A stretch of 64,000 nt of DNA from Dichetophora obliterata (lineage: Eukaryota; Arthropoda; Insecta; Diptera; Sciomyzidae): the NCBI GenBank assembly GCA_963920525.1, contig OY986438.1, positions 99,621,349 to 99,685,348 on the forward strand, written 5' to 3'. This document shows, in pieces, positions 22,624 to 34,129 of this stretch. The notes under the pieces are model-generated. The model did not search any database. It was not told the origin of the DNA and saw only the letters and a list, made by a program, of their open reading frames with translations. Each line of letters opens with the position of its first letter. Within the stretch, counting starts at the first letter, position 1. The position numbers and the translations under genes are program-made.

Positions 22624-22878
22624 GTGAAATTTCACAACATATTGGAAATTTTTTTTTATTTTTGCAACAAATTTCTTATGCAAAGTTCATATGACAAAAG
22701 AACGTAAATTTATTTTCAGCAAAATAAAACATTATGATTTTCGGGTGTCGACGATATTTTAAGTAAAGAAATGCTTTCATTGGACGTTAAGTGGAGCGAT
22801 TAAAAAAAAAACTGACAGAATTTTTTGCGTCCTTGAACAACATTTTGTAAAAACTAAATGCGTGAAATTTCACAACAT
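22624..22878. repeat. 218-bp repeat, reverse copy, with 17-bp flanking direct repeats
   Basis: The 22644-22861 core is the inverted copy of 19689-19906. It is bracketed by two exact 17-bp direct repeats, GTGAAATTTCACAACAT at 22624-22640 and 22862-22878. These look like a long target duplication of the kind left by target-primed retrotransposition. The GTGAAATTTCAC core is itself palindromic. Confidence 0.8.
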
Positions 22879-22914
22879 TTATTGGTGATTTTATAAAAAA
22901 ACCACGCTATACAG

Positions 22915-23250
22915 AGAGTTTTTTCAATTTTGTCTGAAAATCAGCGTCTTTTTCCAAAATATGTATATTTACTCAACTATTCACGCTATTTGAGCGGGTT
23001 TTCGATCAGAGAGTCTTAAAATATGTATATCTCTCTACTTTTCACGTTAGTTTAGCGTCTTTTCGCTCATAGAGCCCTAAAATATATATATTCTCTACTT
23101 TTTACGCTAAGCGTGTTTTCGCTCAGAGAATTCTAAAATATGTATATTTTCTACTTTTCACGCTATTTCAGCGTGTTTTCGGTCAGAGAGTCTTAAAATA
23201 TTTTCATTACTTTTCACACTATTTCAGCGTGTTCTCGCTCAGATACTCCT
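22915..23250. repeat. tandem array of ~60-bp units, about six copies
   Basis: Each unit has CTTTTCACGCTATTTCAGCG, a GTTTTCGCTCAGAGA segment, and TTAAAATATGTATAT. Start-to-start spacing is about 50-63 bp. The ACGCTATTTCAGCGT segment can form a small hairpin in every unit. No adjacent gene. Confidence 0.85.
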
Positions 23251-24865
23251 TAAAACGATCCAGCAGAGGTATTTTACGCTTGCCCTTAAATAAACACCTC
23301 TGCTTTTACGTCATATGCTTTCAAAGAGTTTATTCGAACAAGTGTCCAATTATATACAACTTAAACAGTAGATTGATCACAGCTTAATTACTCAAGCCTA
23401 CTGGAGTAGGAAAGAGTAGCGCCTTCTGCTGAGTGATTGACTCTGTACAGAGTTCTTGTTGTTGCCATGTCCAAAACTTACTTGAGAGACTTCACGCATT
23501 TCTAGCTTTTTTTATAAGCGCAGACAAGATTGGAAGAAATAATTTTAGAAGAGAGTTTTTACAAGAGAGCGAAAGAAATGATTGTAGGTGAGAGGATTCA
23601 CGCATTTTTAACGATAAATATTTATAATTTTGCTCATGGGATTTAACGACAAAAAATGTAGGCAATCAGTTGCCAGCAATTATTGTAGTTAACTCTTGTG
23701 AATTTTTATTAGAGTGTATTAAATCAACAACTTACACATAATATATTTTATTTTATTTAATAATTATTCATAGTGATGTTCAGAAGATATCTGATTAACC
23801 ATAAGGGACAAACAAATTTGGTTACGGCAATATGGTTACACGTTTTTAGCCAGCTCATAACAGTTAATAAAGCGGCAGTACGAGCTTTTTTAGACATGCT
23901 TCAATATAAATTTTGCTAGGCTCTATAACTCAAAGTTTCTCAAATGCATGATATTGCATATTTGCAACTAAGCCATTTATTTTATGTAATTCAATTTATA
24001 TTACACAAAAAAATTATTATGCTTCAAGAAAATGAACTTATATTCCAGAGTATTACTTACATTTGAAAGTTTTTATGATAAAAGTTTTCTATATGACCTT
24101 GTTATTTATTTATGTTAAATTATGTTATTTATGTTGATTTTAAATATAAATTCTAGTTGTATGATAGTTTAAAATCGTTTATTTAGCTTTAGGTCAGGTA
24201 AGAACAATTAATTGCTCTAACGAATTTTTCCAAAGAAACAACAACAACGTTTTTTCAATATGAAAAGGAAAATCTTTGTGATACGCCGTGCAAGCGCATT
24301 AGCGCTCTGCACCACAGAAGCGATGAGATTTTAAGTCTCAATTTCTCAGTTTTTCTCCTTTCATATTTTCCTGTTTCTGTAGTATTTTTTTTTACTTTAG
24401 TTTTTATGCTTATGTTATTATGATATTTACTGAATAATTCCATATGTACAAAAATTCTTACTAACTTCCTAAAACTAATTGCTGTCATTGTTTTTCACTA
24501 CCTAGTTTGTTTTTCGATTCCAAAAATTAAATTTCAATGCGACTCATATTAACGACGACCGATTGGGTTCAAACAAGAGTAACAGAACCAACAATCACCT
24601 TATTTATACCGGATTAAGTTTTGCAGGAGTTCGCTGATTCAGATGATTGTATAACTGAAATTCCAGGTTAGGGTGACATTAAATATTTTTTTTTAGATGT
24701 CTAGGTCTCAGGTTTTAGAATAGTTACTTTTAACAATAAAAAAACTCTCAAGAAATTTTATCAATATACATTAATATTTATTGGTGGCGCCGAGCACTTG
24801 AAAGCTGACTAGATAAGAAAATAAATTATATTGTAGTATTCAATAAAAAAACACTTAAATTAGAT
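23251..24865. other. no gene recognised
   Basis: AT-rich. A short inverted pair (AGCAGAGGTATTT / AAACACCTCTGCTT at about 23260-23308) is the only structure seen. The frame at 24255-24488 has no family motif. Confidence 0.4.
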
Positions 24866-24869
24866 GTTA

Positions 24870-26165
24870 GGCGACAACAGCCGATTTACTTGGATTTGGA
24901 GAGTCCTTTCGATGCTTTTCTACTACTTGCGAGAGGTACTGTTGCTGATCTTCCTGGTTTGTAAGTGTTCCATTAAATGATTGGATTAGCGCAACTCCAC
25001 GTTAACCTGCGTCATTGACTACCTTCAGACTTTGGATTTTCAGACAATCTTCAATGTAGTCAGTATTGGTTTCCCAAATGCTGGAATCAAGTTTTAAGAA
25101 ATTTTGGGATTTATATAAGGCTGTAAGCAATTTAGGAGTGTTTTCTGAAACAAAATAGCACAACTACTTCGTTTGGATTGTTGCTTTATCAGTTTGAATA
25201 CGTTTTAAAATTTTGTTCACACTTACATTTTCCAATGCTTTTACCATTTTATTTTTCATATCAGAAGAAACTTGAGGGTCAAAAAACGCTAAACTAACAA
25301 GTTTTTTGCTAAAGTAGCTAGCACAAATGTCTTGCAAATATTTTAGCTGCAGCATCGGAAACAAGTTTGTTTGTTGCTTTGTATTTATAGACATTTTTAA
25401 AAAGATTTAAATCATTATGTGCTAATACAGCACATGGGGAAATAAACCAATACTTTAAATATGTTTGCATTAGAAAAACAGTGCACTCGAAATCCAGAGA
25501 GTTCTCTTGTAGTAAGATCGAACCGTGAGCGGAAAAGGAAGATTTTAATCTTCCTACATTTATCTTACATATAATGGATCTTTGACATCCATTTCGCTCG
25601 ATATAAAGCTCCTGGATTATAAATTTTATTCTTATTAGCATCGTCATCATCTAGGAATAGGAATTCCTTGTAATCATCCCTTGGTTGCTGTAAAGTCAGC
25701 TGATGTTTTCGTTCCTTTGTGGACTCAATTGTTCTTCAACATAATCGTGTATTATGTCACTATCGTATTTGTTTTTGCCAATATGGCTCCAGTTTTCTGA
25801 AGATCTGGAACTGTAAGATCCGGATATTTTGACTATTTGAAGCGCCCATTACCGCACTAAGTGCTCCTTTAATTATAAGCTCTATAATATGATGTCGACC
25901 AAGGCTAATTTATTCATAAATGAACCTTGAGTGTCGACAAGCTAAGCTTAGAAGATCTCTTTAGAATTATTTTCAAGAAGAATAAAAGCGCCATTTTTAA
26001 TTCAACTGTTACTAGCTGCTGTGTCAAATAACATAAACTGAATGCGATCAATCAAATTCCACTTTTCAAGTTAATAATATACTGCAGTTGCCTGTGTCTC
26101 TCCGGTTCCATTTGCAATTTGTAGCACACCAAGAAGCTTCATTTATTTAAGGAGAACTTTTAATT
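24870..26165 (-). pseudogene. DNA-transposon transposase remnant
   Basis: Minus-strand translation, over several frames, gives an ordered set of motifs. First comes IANGTGETQATAV with KWNLIDRIQ and FDTAASN (a probable catalytic Asp). Then follow the LACRHH core split by a 32-bp insertion, PGALYRAKWMSK, AHNDLNLFKN, LAFFDPQVSSDMKNKMVKAL and KVVND-RGVALIQSFN. I recognise this series as a widespread insect repetitive ORF of transposase type but cannot name its superfamily. At least six stops and several frame changes kill it. A related family lies at 54590-56185. Confidence 0.65.
25900..25931. mobile_element. 32-bp palindromic transposon relic with 7-bp TSD
   Basis: CAAGGCTAATTTATTCATAA with the inverted end ATGAACCTTG, flanked by exact TGTCGAC at 25893-25899 and 25932-25938. 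Removing one duplication plus the insert restores an uninterrupted minus-strand LACRHHI codon series in the transposase remnant. Its ends match those of the 178-bp MITE at 27556-27733. Confidence 0.75.
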
Positions 26166-27555
26166 CTTTCTTCCCTATTCTCATAGCGGAGAAGTACTTT
26201 TAAAAGTAAAAGTTAGTAGTAAAGTGTTAAGACGATAGATGTATTTTTTTAAAAACATTCAAAGATATATGTCCCCAAAAAATATTTTAAGCTGCCCAAA
26301 AGCAAAAATATTTTCACTTATACAAAGAAACAATTTCAAAGCTGTACTATCATTTTTATATTTATAAAAAAAATTAAGCTTTACATACCGTAGGAAAAGT
26401 TAAGTTTTTTCGCCACACTTATGACTGTGTTGTAGTGTTTGTATGACAAACTTTGACCTATACATTCTAAGTGCCAGATTGCAGATTAAAGCTGTTGGCG
26501 TTAATTGACACATGTTCGCTTTTTTCAGCTGCTTCGCTCTTGATTTTGGGAAAAGTTGTAGATAATAGCTTTTACACAACTAAATAAAGCAAATCCTTAG
26601 GATATTTTTGAAACACTCAAGCATCATTGTCAGCAAATTGTCAACGTTGTAGATTTTGACAGCTAACATATTTTTCATTCTTATGTGAAAATTAAGTGAC
26701 AGAGTAGATGACAGTTTTATACAATTTTTAAATCTAAGATATGTACTCGTATATTCAGCACTGAACAAAAAAAGGTATAAGTCGGAGTGTGAAGCAGATG
26801 ACTGATTTCTGAGCGTAATCAGGATGTGCCAATATGAAGTTTTTGTGTGATAGAAATAAAAATAGGGTGATAACGACGTACAATTTAGAGGTCAGGGTTC
26901 ATGACAAGTAAAATAAGCATTGCAAAATCAACAAGATAATAAAGATAAATAAGCGATTTTTATTGCAATACTTGTTTACACTTACCAACTTATGAATATC
27001 GGTTCTTAAGTCTTTCTTCTTTACAAAATCGGAAAATGATGCTAAATTTTTGTTGGGATATTAAACTTTTACATGGACATGTCAACAGCCCATATTTATT
27101 GAGTAAAATATACTTTTTATTTCTCTATTCTAAAGTGTATTTCTCTTCGTCGTAGATCTTTTGAGTCGGAACTTTGATAGAACAAATAACTTGCAAAACT
27201 TAAAAGCGCTTGCGGTGACTTTAATTGTACATCTGATGCTATATACTTAAGTGAATTTATGGAATCAATAAAACATAAAATTATAGATTACCTGCAGTAC
27301 CGTCACTGACTTTGATCTCGTTCTCTCAAGCTTTGGACTCTACCAAAGATTATATATTATAAAGATGAGCCACGTAGAACATTAAAAAGTAAAAAATATT
27401 TTTCAGATCAATACGTAAGCTTTTGTGAGAGTGAAGAAAAAAGCTTTCTTGAGAGAAAAGTTTCCAATCCTTACATGCACATTCTCTCTGCAATGCTCTT
27501 TCACTCTTCACTCCACAATGCTTCACATCATAGATCACCACTGCATGGTTTCTTA
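26166..27555. other. no gene recognised
   Basis: AT-rich DNA upstream of the transposase remnant. Terminal repeats of that transposon were not found. Confidence 0.4.
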
Positions 27556-27733
27556 CAAGGCTCATTTATAAGGTTGTGCCACTTGAGAGCGAGCTCGGTC
27601 GAACTGTCAGAATGGATGAAAAGAAATGAAGAAAATGAATGCTAGAACAAGGAAAAGCACAGTGACAGTTCGAGCAAAGGCGGGAAAAAGAGTGCATTTC
27701 TCTCAAGTGCCACAACCTTATAAATGAACCTTG
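27556..27733. mobile_element. 178-bp MITE, CAAGG ends
   Basis: The left CAAGGCTCATTTATAAGG and GTGCCACTTGAGAG are inverted as CTCAAGTGCCACAACCTTAT and AAATGAACCTTG. A second inverted pair, GTCGAACTGTCA / TGACAGTTCGAG, lies inside. CAAGG ends and the 7-8 bp duplication around the relic at 25900 fit hAT. No duplication is obvious at this copy. Confidence 0.75.
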
Positions 27734-27976
27734 GGTTTTTCATAGCTAGCGAGAGTCGTGAAATTTAATGTTGTAATTGTTTTTTCCGTTGTTGTTGTTG
27801 GAACCAAGCAGTTGTGATCTCTTCTTGACAGCGACAAATGTTTTTGTTTGTTCGCATTATTTTCATGATGATTTCCTTATTTTGTGCGAAGCAGATTTTT
27901 CTTACTCATTGCTTGCTATTAATATTGACTATTTTTGATTGGCTATCAGCCAGAGCAGTAAAATCTGCATACACAG

Positions 27977-28075
27977 TGGAATTCGGTTATAATGACCCTG
28001 AAGTGACCAGAATATTTCGGCGTTACAACCGAATGTCGTTATATGCAAATCTTAATCGAAAACTTAAATCATAAA
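27977..28075. mobile_element. possible pogo-like transposon end
   Basis: CAGTGGAATTCGGTTATAAT, then GTTACAACCGAATGTCG and TATATGC, resembles the CAGT...GGTTATAACGACC termini of pogo/Tigger elements. Only one end is identified. A weak inverted match (ATAACCATTCCACC) near 28782 lies inside the neighbouring hAT element and may be unrelated. Confidence 0.3.
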
Positions 28076-28135
28076 AATAAAAAAAAAATAAAAATTTTTC
28101 TGCATTTACTAATGAACAAATAAAAATTTAAAATC

Positions 28136-28270
28136 ATGAAAGTTGTAAAAAGATCTTGTGTGATTTGTGCGAAAAGCTTTTCAGTTCGTGATGTTAAATT
28201 CTTTTCAGTCCCTCAAAAGGAAGCTCGTCGATAGAGTTGGATTGATGCCTGCGGCGTGATGCTGATTATT
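28136..28270 (+). pseudogene. THAP zinc-finger fragment
   Basis: Translation from ATG at 28136 gives MKVVKRSCVICAK, then VKFFSVPQKEARR, an in-frame TAG, then SWIDACGV. The C-x2-C pair, the F-x-x-P segment and the following Trp fit the N-terminal half of a C2CH THAP domain, found in P-element transposases and in host THAP proteins. The distal Cys-His pair is not visible and the frame is lost after about 45 codons. It probably descends from a P-superfamily transposase or a transposon-borne THAP ORF. Confidence 0.55.
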
Positions 28271-28368
28271 GACAGCGCTCCCTTTTTGAGTAAATTTTTT
28301 GACAGCTTATGTTTTTAATAAAACTGTCAACACTGCCTAGGTAATTCTGTTATGATTAAAATATATAT

Positions 28369-31300
28369 CAGGGTGCGGAGAACGTTTGAAATACGATTGT
28401 TCTCAATTATCGTTCTCCTCATATAAAATTGTTCTCGCAAATTATCACTAACGAATGGGGAACTCTCTGCTGGCGTCTTATTTTTTATTTCTGAAATATT
28501 TTTCAGTTTCAAATTTTTTCGATCGAATTTTTCACAAAAAAATAACAAACAACGAACGTTCGCTTTTAATTTTTCATGAAAATTAATCGTTCAAAGAAAA
28601 ATTCAGGAACGTTCGTTTCCTAAAATACGTCCGCGAAAAAAATTGTTCCGGATGCGTAGAATCGAGCGCTGTTTGTGTTGCTGTTGAATTAACATTTTTC
28701 CGTACCAGGGAAAATTATTTTATAATAAAAAACTCCATAAAAAATTGATTTGACCTTGTAGATGTTGTTATAACCATTCCACCATTCCGTACAAGGGCTA
28801 ATAATTTTGTCATTATATCTGTGTCGATAAGCAATAAAAGCTTAATTCCATTTACGACAGATCTGAGTTATTGATGCAGCTGTGTTCTACGCATATAGCA
28901 CTATAAAGACACAAAATCTAGAGCTTCTAGCATGACCAAAGCCAAAGTTCTGACACAAAAACAAAAGACCATTCCATTTAACTTATATGGCGATTGAAAA
29001 CTTTAAAGCGAGATTTATCTAAACTTTAAAATCACACTTAGGGCGTTATTGCATATCGACACAGATATAGTATTTGCTAGAACCACTTGAGATTATGACC
29101 TTTCAAAAGCAGACATAGTCCCAAGCGGTTTGAATCCCCATTTGGGATTATGTAACTTGGGGTTATGTCTCGTCACCTCCTATGTTACCAGAAAAGCACG
29201 ATAAATGACACTTATGATATTTTTCAATGATTGTGGGATGTGGTAATTCCTATGTTATCTTGTGAGAAAAATCTCTAGCGTGGGTAAAAAAATACCTCAA
29301 AACACCACAAAATACATCAAACTACTAAAAAATACCACAATACCTCAAAATAACTCAAAACCTCTCAAATTACTAATTGAGGGAACGATGCTCTAATTGA
29401 ATTGTTTGATGATGATTATTTTTTTGTGCGAGTTAACTTTACCGCGATTCTACTTTACTTAACACTAACAAAATTACCGTCAAACCATTCTCCATTATAC
29501 CATTATCTTCAAACCATACCACTATACCATATCCATTACATATATTACCCATTGTACTGTACCTATAATGCAATCTAATCATATAACATCAATCATAACA
29601 AACTATCTTTTTTCATTTGATTGGGCATATCAAGTTTATTTACTTTATTCATTATTTTTCATCACATGCATGTACAGTAGACCGACCCATTTTTTTGAGT
29701 TTTTCGTAAAGTTTCCGGGACACGTTGATTTCTGATTCTACTCTTAAAAACATGAATTTTGGTATATAACATTTTAATATTAACTAACGGTAAATAGTCG
29801 CGCAAACGGCTTAAAGGCTTTTTGGATAAAAATTCATTTTGTCGAAAAAACAAAAAATTTCTTCTTCAGTATTTTTCATATAACTACGAAACTAATGAAA
29901 CAATTTTTATCAATTTATACTTATTTAAAAGTTAATAAAATTTTCCATCTTATGCTATAAAAAAAATTGCATTTTGTTCAGTACATTTTTTTTAAAAAAA
30001 ACTCTGGAAAGTGAAATTTTGATTAAATTTTTTTCGAAAATTTTATAACGTCAACTCAAATTACCCAACGTTACAAGAGCATGACTAAGAAGTTTTTAAT
30101 TATGTAAATACCGTGTTTTGAGGAATTTTACGGCAAAAATTTTGATGTATAATTCGAAGATATATGATACGGTTTTTTTTCAAAAAAGCAACACAACTGC
30201 ACAGTGAATTTTTCGAAAAAAATTCAATTTTATTTTTATTAAACGGAGCTACATAAGTAGGTATGTAAAAGTTATATGTATATGATATTAGCTTTAATTG
30301 CAAAACATTCAACTTTATTTTTGTAATGTGCAAGTATTTAAATGACTACTTCTGTGGTCACAAGGAATAATGACTAAACTCAAAGTATCGGAAAAAACGA
30401 TATTTTTATTGCACTGATCCGACCTTTTTCCCGAAATATGTGCAGACATAAGTGATACTCTATTATGTGTAAAAAGTTTTTCCTGCATCCTTCCAAAGAT
30501 TGGCAATAAAGAAAATGGCGTATCGCTTTTTTACGATAGTTTTGCTATTGATCTGCTATTCATCATTCTTCGAAACAACAACAATCTAACAAAAACATGG
30601 ACCTTACTCTTGTTTTTAAGTAAGGCAATTCACAATCTAGTGTATTTTGGAAATTTGTGCTTTTGTAAAAAATTTTTAAAATTTCCTATCAATTGTCTTT
30701 TTGATATAATTTGCTACAGTTGTTGCAAAACATGAAATTCACAGCTTATTGATGAAAAGCAAAATCATTTTCCTCTGGAAATTTTGCTTAACTCAATTTC
30801 ATGTCGAAAAAAATTCAAGCACAATTAATTGTTCTTTTAATTCGCTTACCTTCCATATCAGTTTTTTTCGCGTTTACTATTTTTTATAATCAGCTGTCAG
30901 TTTGCAATTTAGTATTGCAATGTATAGTAAATCTTAGCTATGGATTTTAGTGTTGTGTAAATGCAATAGCGTAGCAAATGCATTCATTTTTATTTTCTTA
31001 GTGTAGAGTAAATGCATATTTCACCACTTTGCAAATGATATGGTGCAAGACCATTTGTACTGTATTGTGAATAACCCTTGTATATTCTCAGCATTACGAT
31101 GCATTGTATGGCATTCTACTGTTATGTTTTTGTTTTTATACATCTTTTCTGCTATGAGTTGGCCTTTGAGACCTTCGCTGGCTTTACTAACTATAAAGTT
31201 TTTCAATATTTTTTCTTGTAAGGAATTTATTGAGATGCATCCTTTGGAGTACGAACAAAAATTTTTTGGATACTAAAAATTGTTAAAAATTAAACTATTT

Positions 31301-32443
31301 TAAATGATCCAGCAGAAAGAGACATAGCTTCTAAATATGATAAATAATACGTGGACAATGGATCCAGGACAGCAAAATTGTATATAAGTTATCGAACATT
31401 ACAATGAAAATCATCCAGAAAACGTATAATACTTCGCAACTTAAGCTAATGTCGTATAATTTTTTTTCTTATGGTTATTTACATAAATACTTATGTAGCT
31501 CCGTTTAATAAAAATAAAATTGAATTTTTTTCGAAAAAATTCACTGTGCAGTTGTGTTGCTTTTTTGAAAAAAAAAAAATACCGTATCATATATCTTCGA
31601 ATTATTCATCAAAATTTTTGCCGTAAAATTCCTCAAAGCACGGTATTTACATAAACAAAAACTTCTTATTCATGCTCTTGTAACGTGGGGTAATTTGAGT
31701 TGACGTTATAAAATTTTCGAAAAAATTTTAATCAAAATTTCACTTTGCAGAGTTTTTAAAAAAATGTACTGAACAAAATGCAATTTTTCTTATATCATAA
31801 GATGAAAAAGTTTAGCAGCTTTTAAATAAGTATAAATTGATAAAAATTGTTTCATTAGTTTAAAATACTGAAGAAGAAATTTCTTGTTTTTTCGAAAAAA
31901 TTAATTTTTAGCCAAAAAGCCTTTAAGCCGATTGCGCGACTATTTACCGTTAGTTAATATTAAAATTTTATATACCAAAAATCATGTTTTTAAGAGTAGA
32001 ATCAGAAATCAACGTGTCTCGGGAACTTTTCGAAAAACGTTGAAAAAGTGGGACGGTCTAATGTACAGTCCACATCTGTATTTTGGTTTAATTTTTTCAT
32101 GGCAGCAAGTGTACAAAAATACACTAACAAACTTTTATTTTGTTTAATAACTCCACGTACAAACGAACGTTCGTGAATTTTTTCTTCAAACGCTCATTTT
32201 TAATGAACAATTCCAAACGAACGTTTGTTGCTTTTTTTTGGTTGTGTGTAAAATTCGTTCAAAAAATACAAAGCTCACAAATTTATCAGTGATAAAACAA
32301 ACGATGCAAGCAGAGCGTTCCTTTTTCGATTGCGAACGTTCGTCTGCTTTGAAATTTTTCGTTTGAAAAATTCTCACTCACAGCAAAAAACGAACGAAAA
32401 TATCGTATTTTAATCGATTGCGAACGAATTTTTCCGCACCCTG
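28369..32443. mobile_element. hAT-like element with 8-bp TSD, carrying a nested foldback
   Basis: The ends are CAGGGTGCGGA and TCCGCACCCTG. The flanks ATATATAT (28361-28368) and AAATATAT (32444-32451) agree at 7 of 8 positions. Subterminal regions of about 280 bp on both sides are inverted and full of GAACGTTCG motifs, a clustered subterminal pattern common in hAT elements. No transposase is evident. The region 28650-29670 has ACCTCAAAA/ACCACAAAA simple runs (29290-29370). A Tc1-like foldback is inserted at 29675-32063. Confidence 0.8.
29675..32063. mobile_element. 2.4-kb Tc1-like foldback element, TA duplication
   Basis: CAGTAGACCGACCCATTTTT at the left and its diverged inverse, ending GGTCTAATG, at the right, with TA on both sides. 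Inverted arms of about 590 bp (29675-30268 and 31475-32063) remain clearly alignable, e.g. TAACGGTAAATAGTCGC. The centre (30270-31475) has short open frames on both strands with no recognisable DDE motif, so no transposase can be claimed. Confidence 0.75.
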
Positions 32444-32460
32444 AAATATATACAAAGACT

Positions 32461-33145
32461 CATGGTAGAATAAACAGGTAGATGCACTAGAAATACGCTC
32501 TCTCCGACAACAAAACAATAACAAAGACGTAATTATAACGTCAAAATGAACTGTTTTGAAAATGTTATCAATTTTTACTTACTTATTTATTCAGTTTTGA
32601 CAATGGATTTTCTGGACTGCCTATAACTTCCTCCCTTCGCGATAATTCGAAAAGAGTTCATTAATTGTTAACTTCCGTTCCAGCACGATAAAATTAGCAC
32701 ACAATCGTCGATTTCATAAAATAAAATTGTATGTTTCCCAATAGCATTTTCACTTGTCAAAATATATTTTGACAGTTTAAATCAGCCGTACATAGCTACA
32801 CAAATAAATTGGTTACTACACAATCGAAATAAGTAGTCGAATGAAAATTATATTAAAAGTGAACTTTCATTTGCTTCATTTCAGTCCAAACTACAATTAA
32901 TTACGTATTTTATCTTAAAACACGGCTCATTTTATGAAATTTTTAAGATTTTTGTTTAGTTTTTTTTACATGTTCCTACATTAAATCTGGGTACTCAATT
33001 GATTTATACGGTTACAAGCAAATTATACATCCCTATGGCTGAACGAATAAACATAAATTGTCAATAGTGACATTATAGCTACGCCAATGTTTTGCTCTCT
33101 CGTGTTTTGCTCTCCGAATTGTATCTACCTGATTATTCTGCCATG
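32461..33145. mobile_element. P-like element, compact 685-bp copy
   Basis: The ends CATGGTAGAATAAACAGG and CCTGATTATTCTGCCATG are inverted for about 26 bp. The 8-bp duplication CAAAGACT is exact (32453-32460 and 33146-33153). It is an internally deleted relative of the copy at 1020-9223, with both ends aligned at roughly 85-90% by eye; the deletion junction is near 32985. The CATG-start ends with an A-A-TAA core and the 8-bp duplication resemble the P element; hAT is the alternative. It abuts the duplication of the preceding hAT element. Confidence 0.85.
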
Positions 33146-33322
33146 CAAAGACTAAACAGTTAAAAATATTTTTGTAGAGAACTTTTATTGAACTTTGAAC
33201 AAAAATTTAAATCATATCTATTTTAAAACAGCAGAGATATTTGCATCGAAATTCAAAAACTTTCATTTTCATGTCATTTTTTTCTAATTCTTGGGAAACG
33301 ATGTTTAATGAAAATATAAATA

Positions 33323-33857
33323 CAAGGTGAGGCAAAAGTAATCACCCTATTGGAAAACCCTATAACTTTTGCAAACGGCGCCAAATGTCAATTCGGTTTT
33401 GACATTTTTGAAGTAAACAAACGCAGAATACAAATCGACAAGCTACGAATCGGTTTACTCCGCAATAGACACAACCGATATTCTGAAGGAAGTATTTCCG
33501 GGTGGCTTAATCTCTCGTTTTGGCCAGATCACCCGATTTAAGCGTTTAAGACTTCTTTTTATGGGGTTTTTTGAAGTCGCGGGCTTACGTCAACAAGCCA
33601 CAGACTCTTGAGCACTTAAGGAGAATATTCTCCAAGAATGCGAGAACCCGTTGCCCGCAGTTCTTGCAAGAGTTATGGAAAATGCCATAAAAAGAGCCCA
33701 TTTGATCATCAACTCTGGCGGCGGCGTTATCATTTTCACAACTCAATGGAATAAATTCTAATGGATTAATTAAACAGATTTCAAGCAGAACCAAAGTTTT
33801 TCATTAAAATAAAATTACAACAACAGAACGTTGAGTGATTTCTTTTGCCCCACCTTG
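33323..33857 (+). mobile_element. mariner-type deletion derivative
   Basis: Inverted ends CAAGGTGAGGCAAAAGTAAT and TTCTTTTGCCCCACCTTG, with TA on both sides. At 535 bp it keeps only the termini and the distal part of a transposase gene. Confidence 0.88.
33480..33760 (+). pseudogene. C-terminal remnant of an IS630-Tc1-mariner transposase
   Basis: Across two frames the plus strand encodes a decayed WP-x-x-P / LWG-like segment (about 33520-33580), then LRQQATDS, ALKENILQECENPLPAVLAR, VMENAIKRAHLI and INSGGG. This is the usual C-terminal tail after the third catalytic Asp in insect mariner-related transposases. Stops and a frameshift are present. The upstream two thirds are deleted. Confidence 0.75.
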
Positions 33858-34129
33858 TATATATTGCGCAAAAATATAAAACGGAATTCCGAAAAATCTA
33901 ATATTCATTCTCGAATTTAAGTTATTCTTAACATAATAGGGGTATTCACACTGACTTGGGTAGTTGGGAAGATTGGCAAATGCCGTACATTTTGTTTTTG
34001 TAAAGTGCCATTCTACCCAAGTACCCATCTACCAATATACTCTAGCTAACGCCGTGACTTGTTTTGGGTAGATGGTTTTCTTGCCAAATTGAGTACTTTT
34101 TCCATGTGTTACCACCATTTGCAGAAATA

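Noticed and set aside
27977..28790. A complete pogo-like element with ends at 27977 and 28787
   Set aside because: The supposed right end lies inside the hAT-like element starting at 28369, so the borders contradict each other; only the left end is noted.
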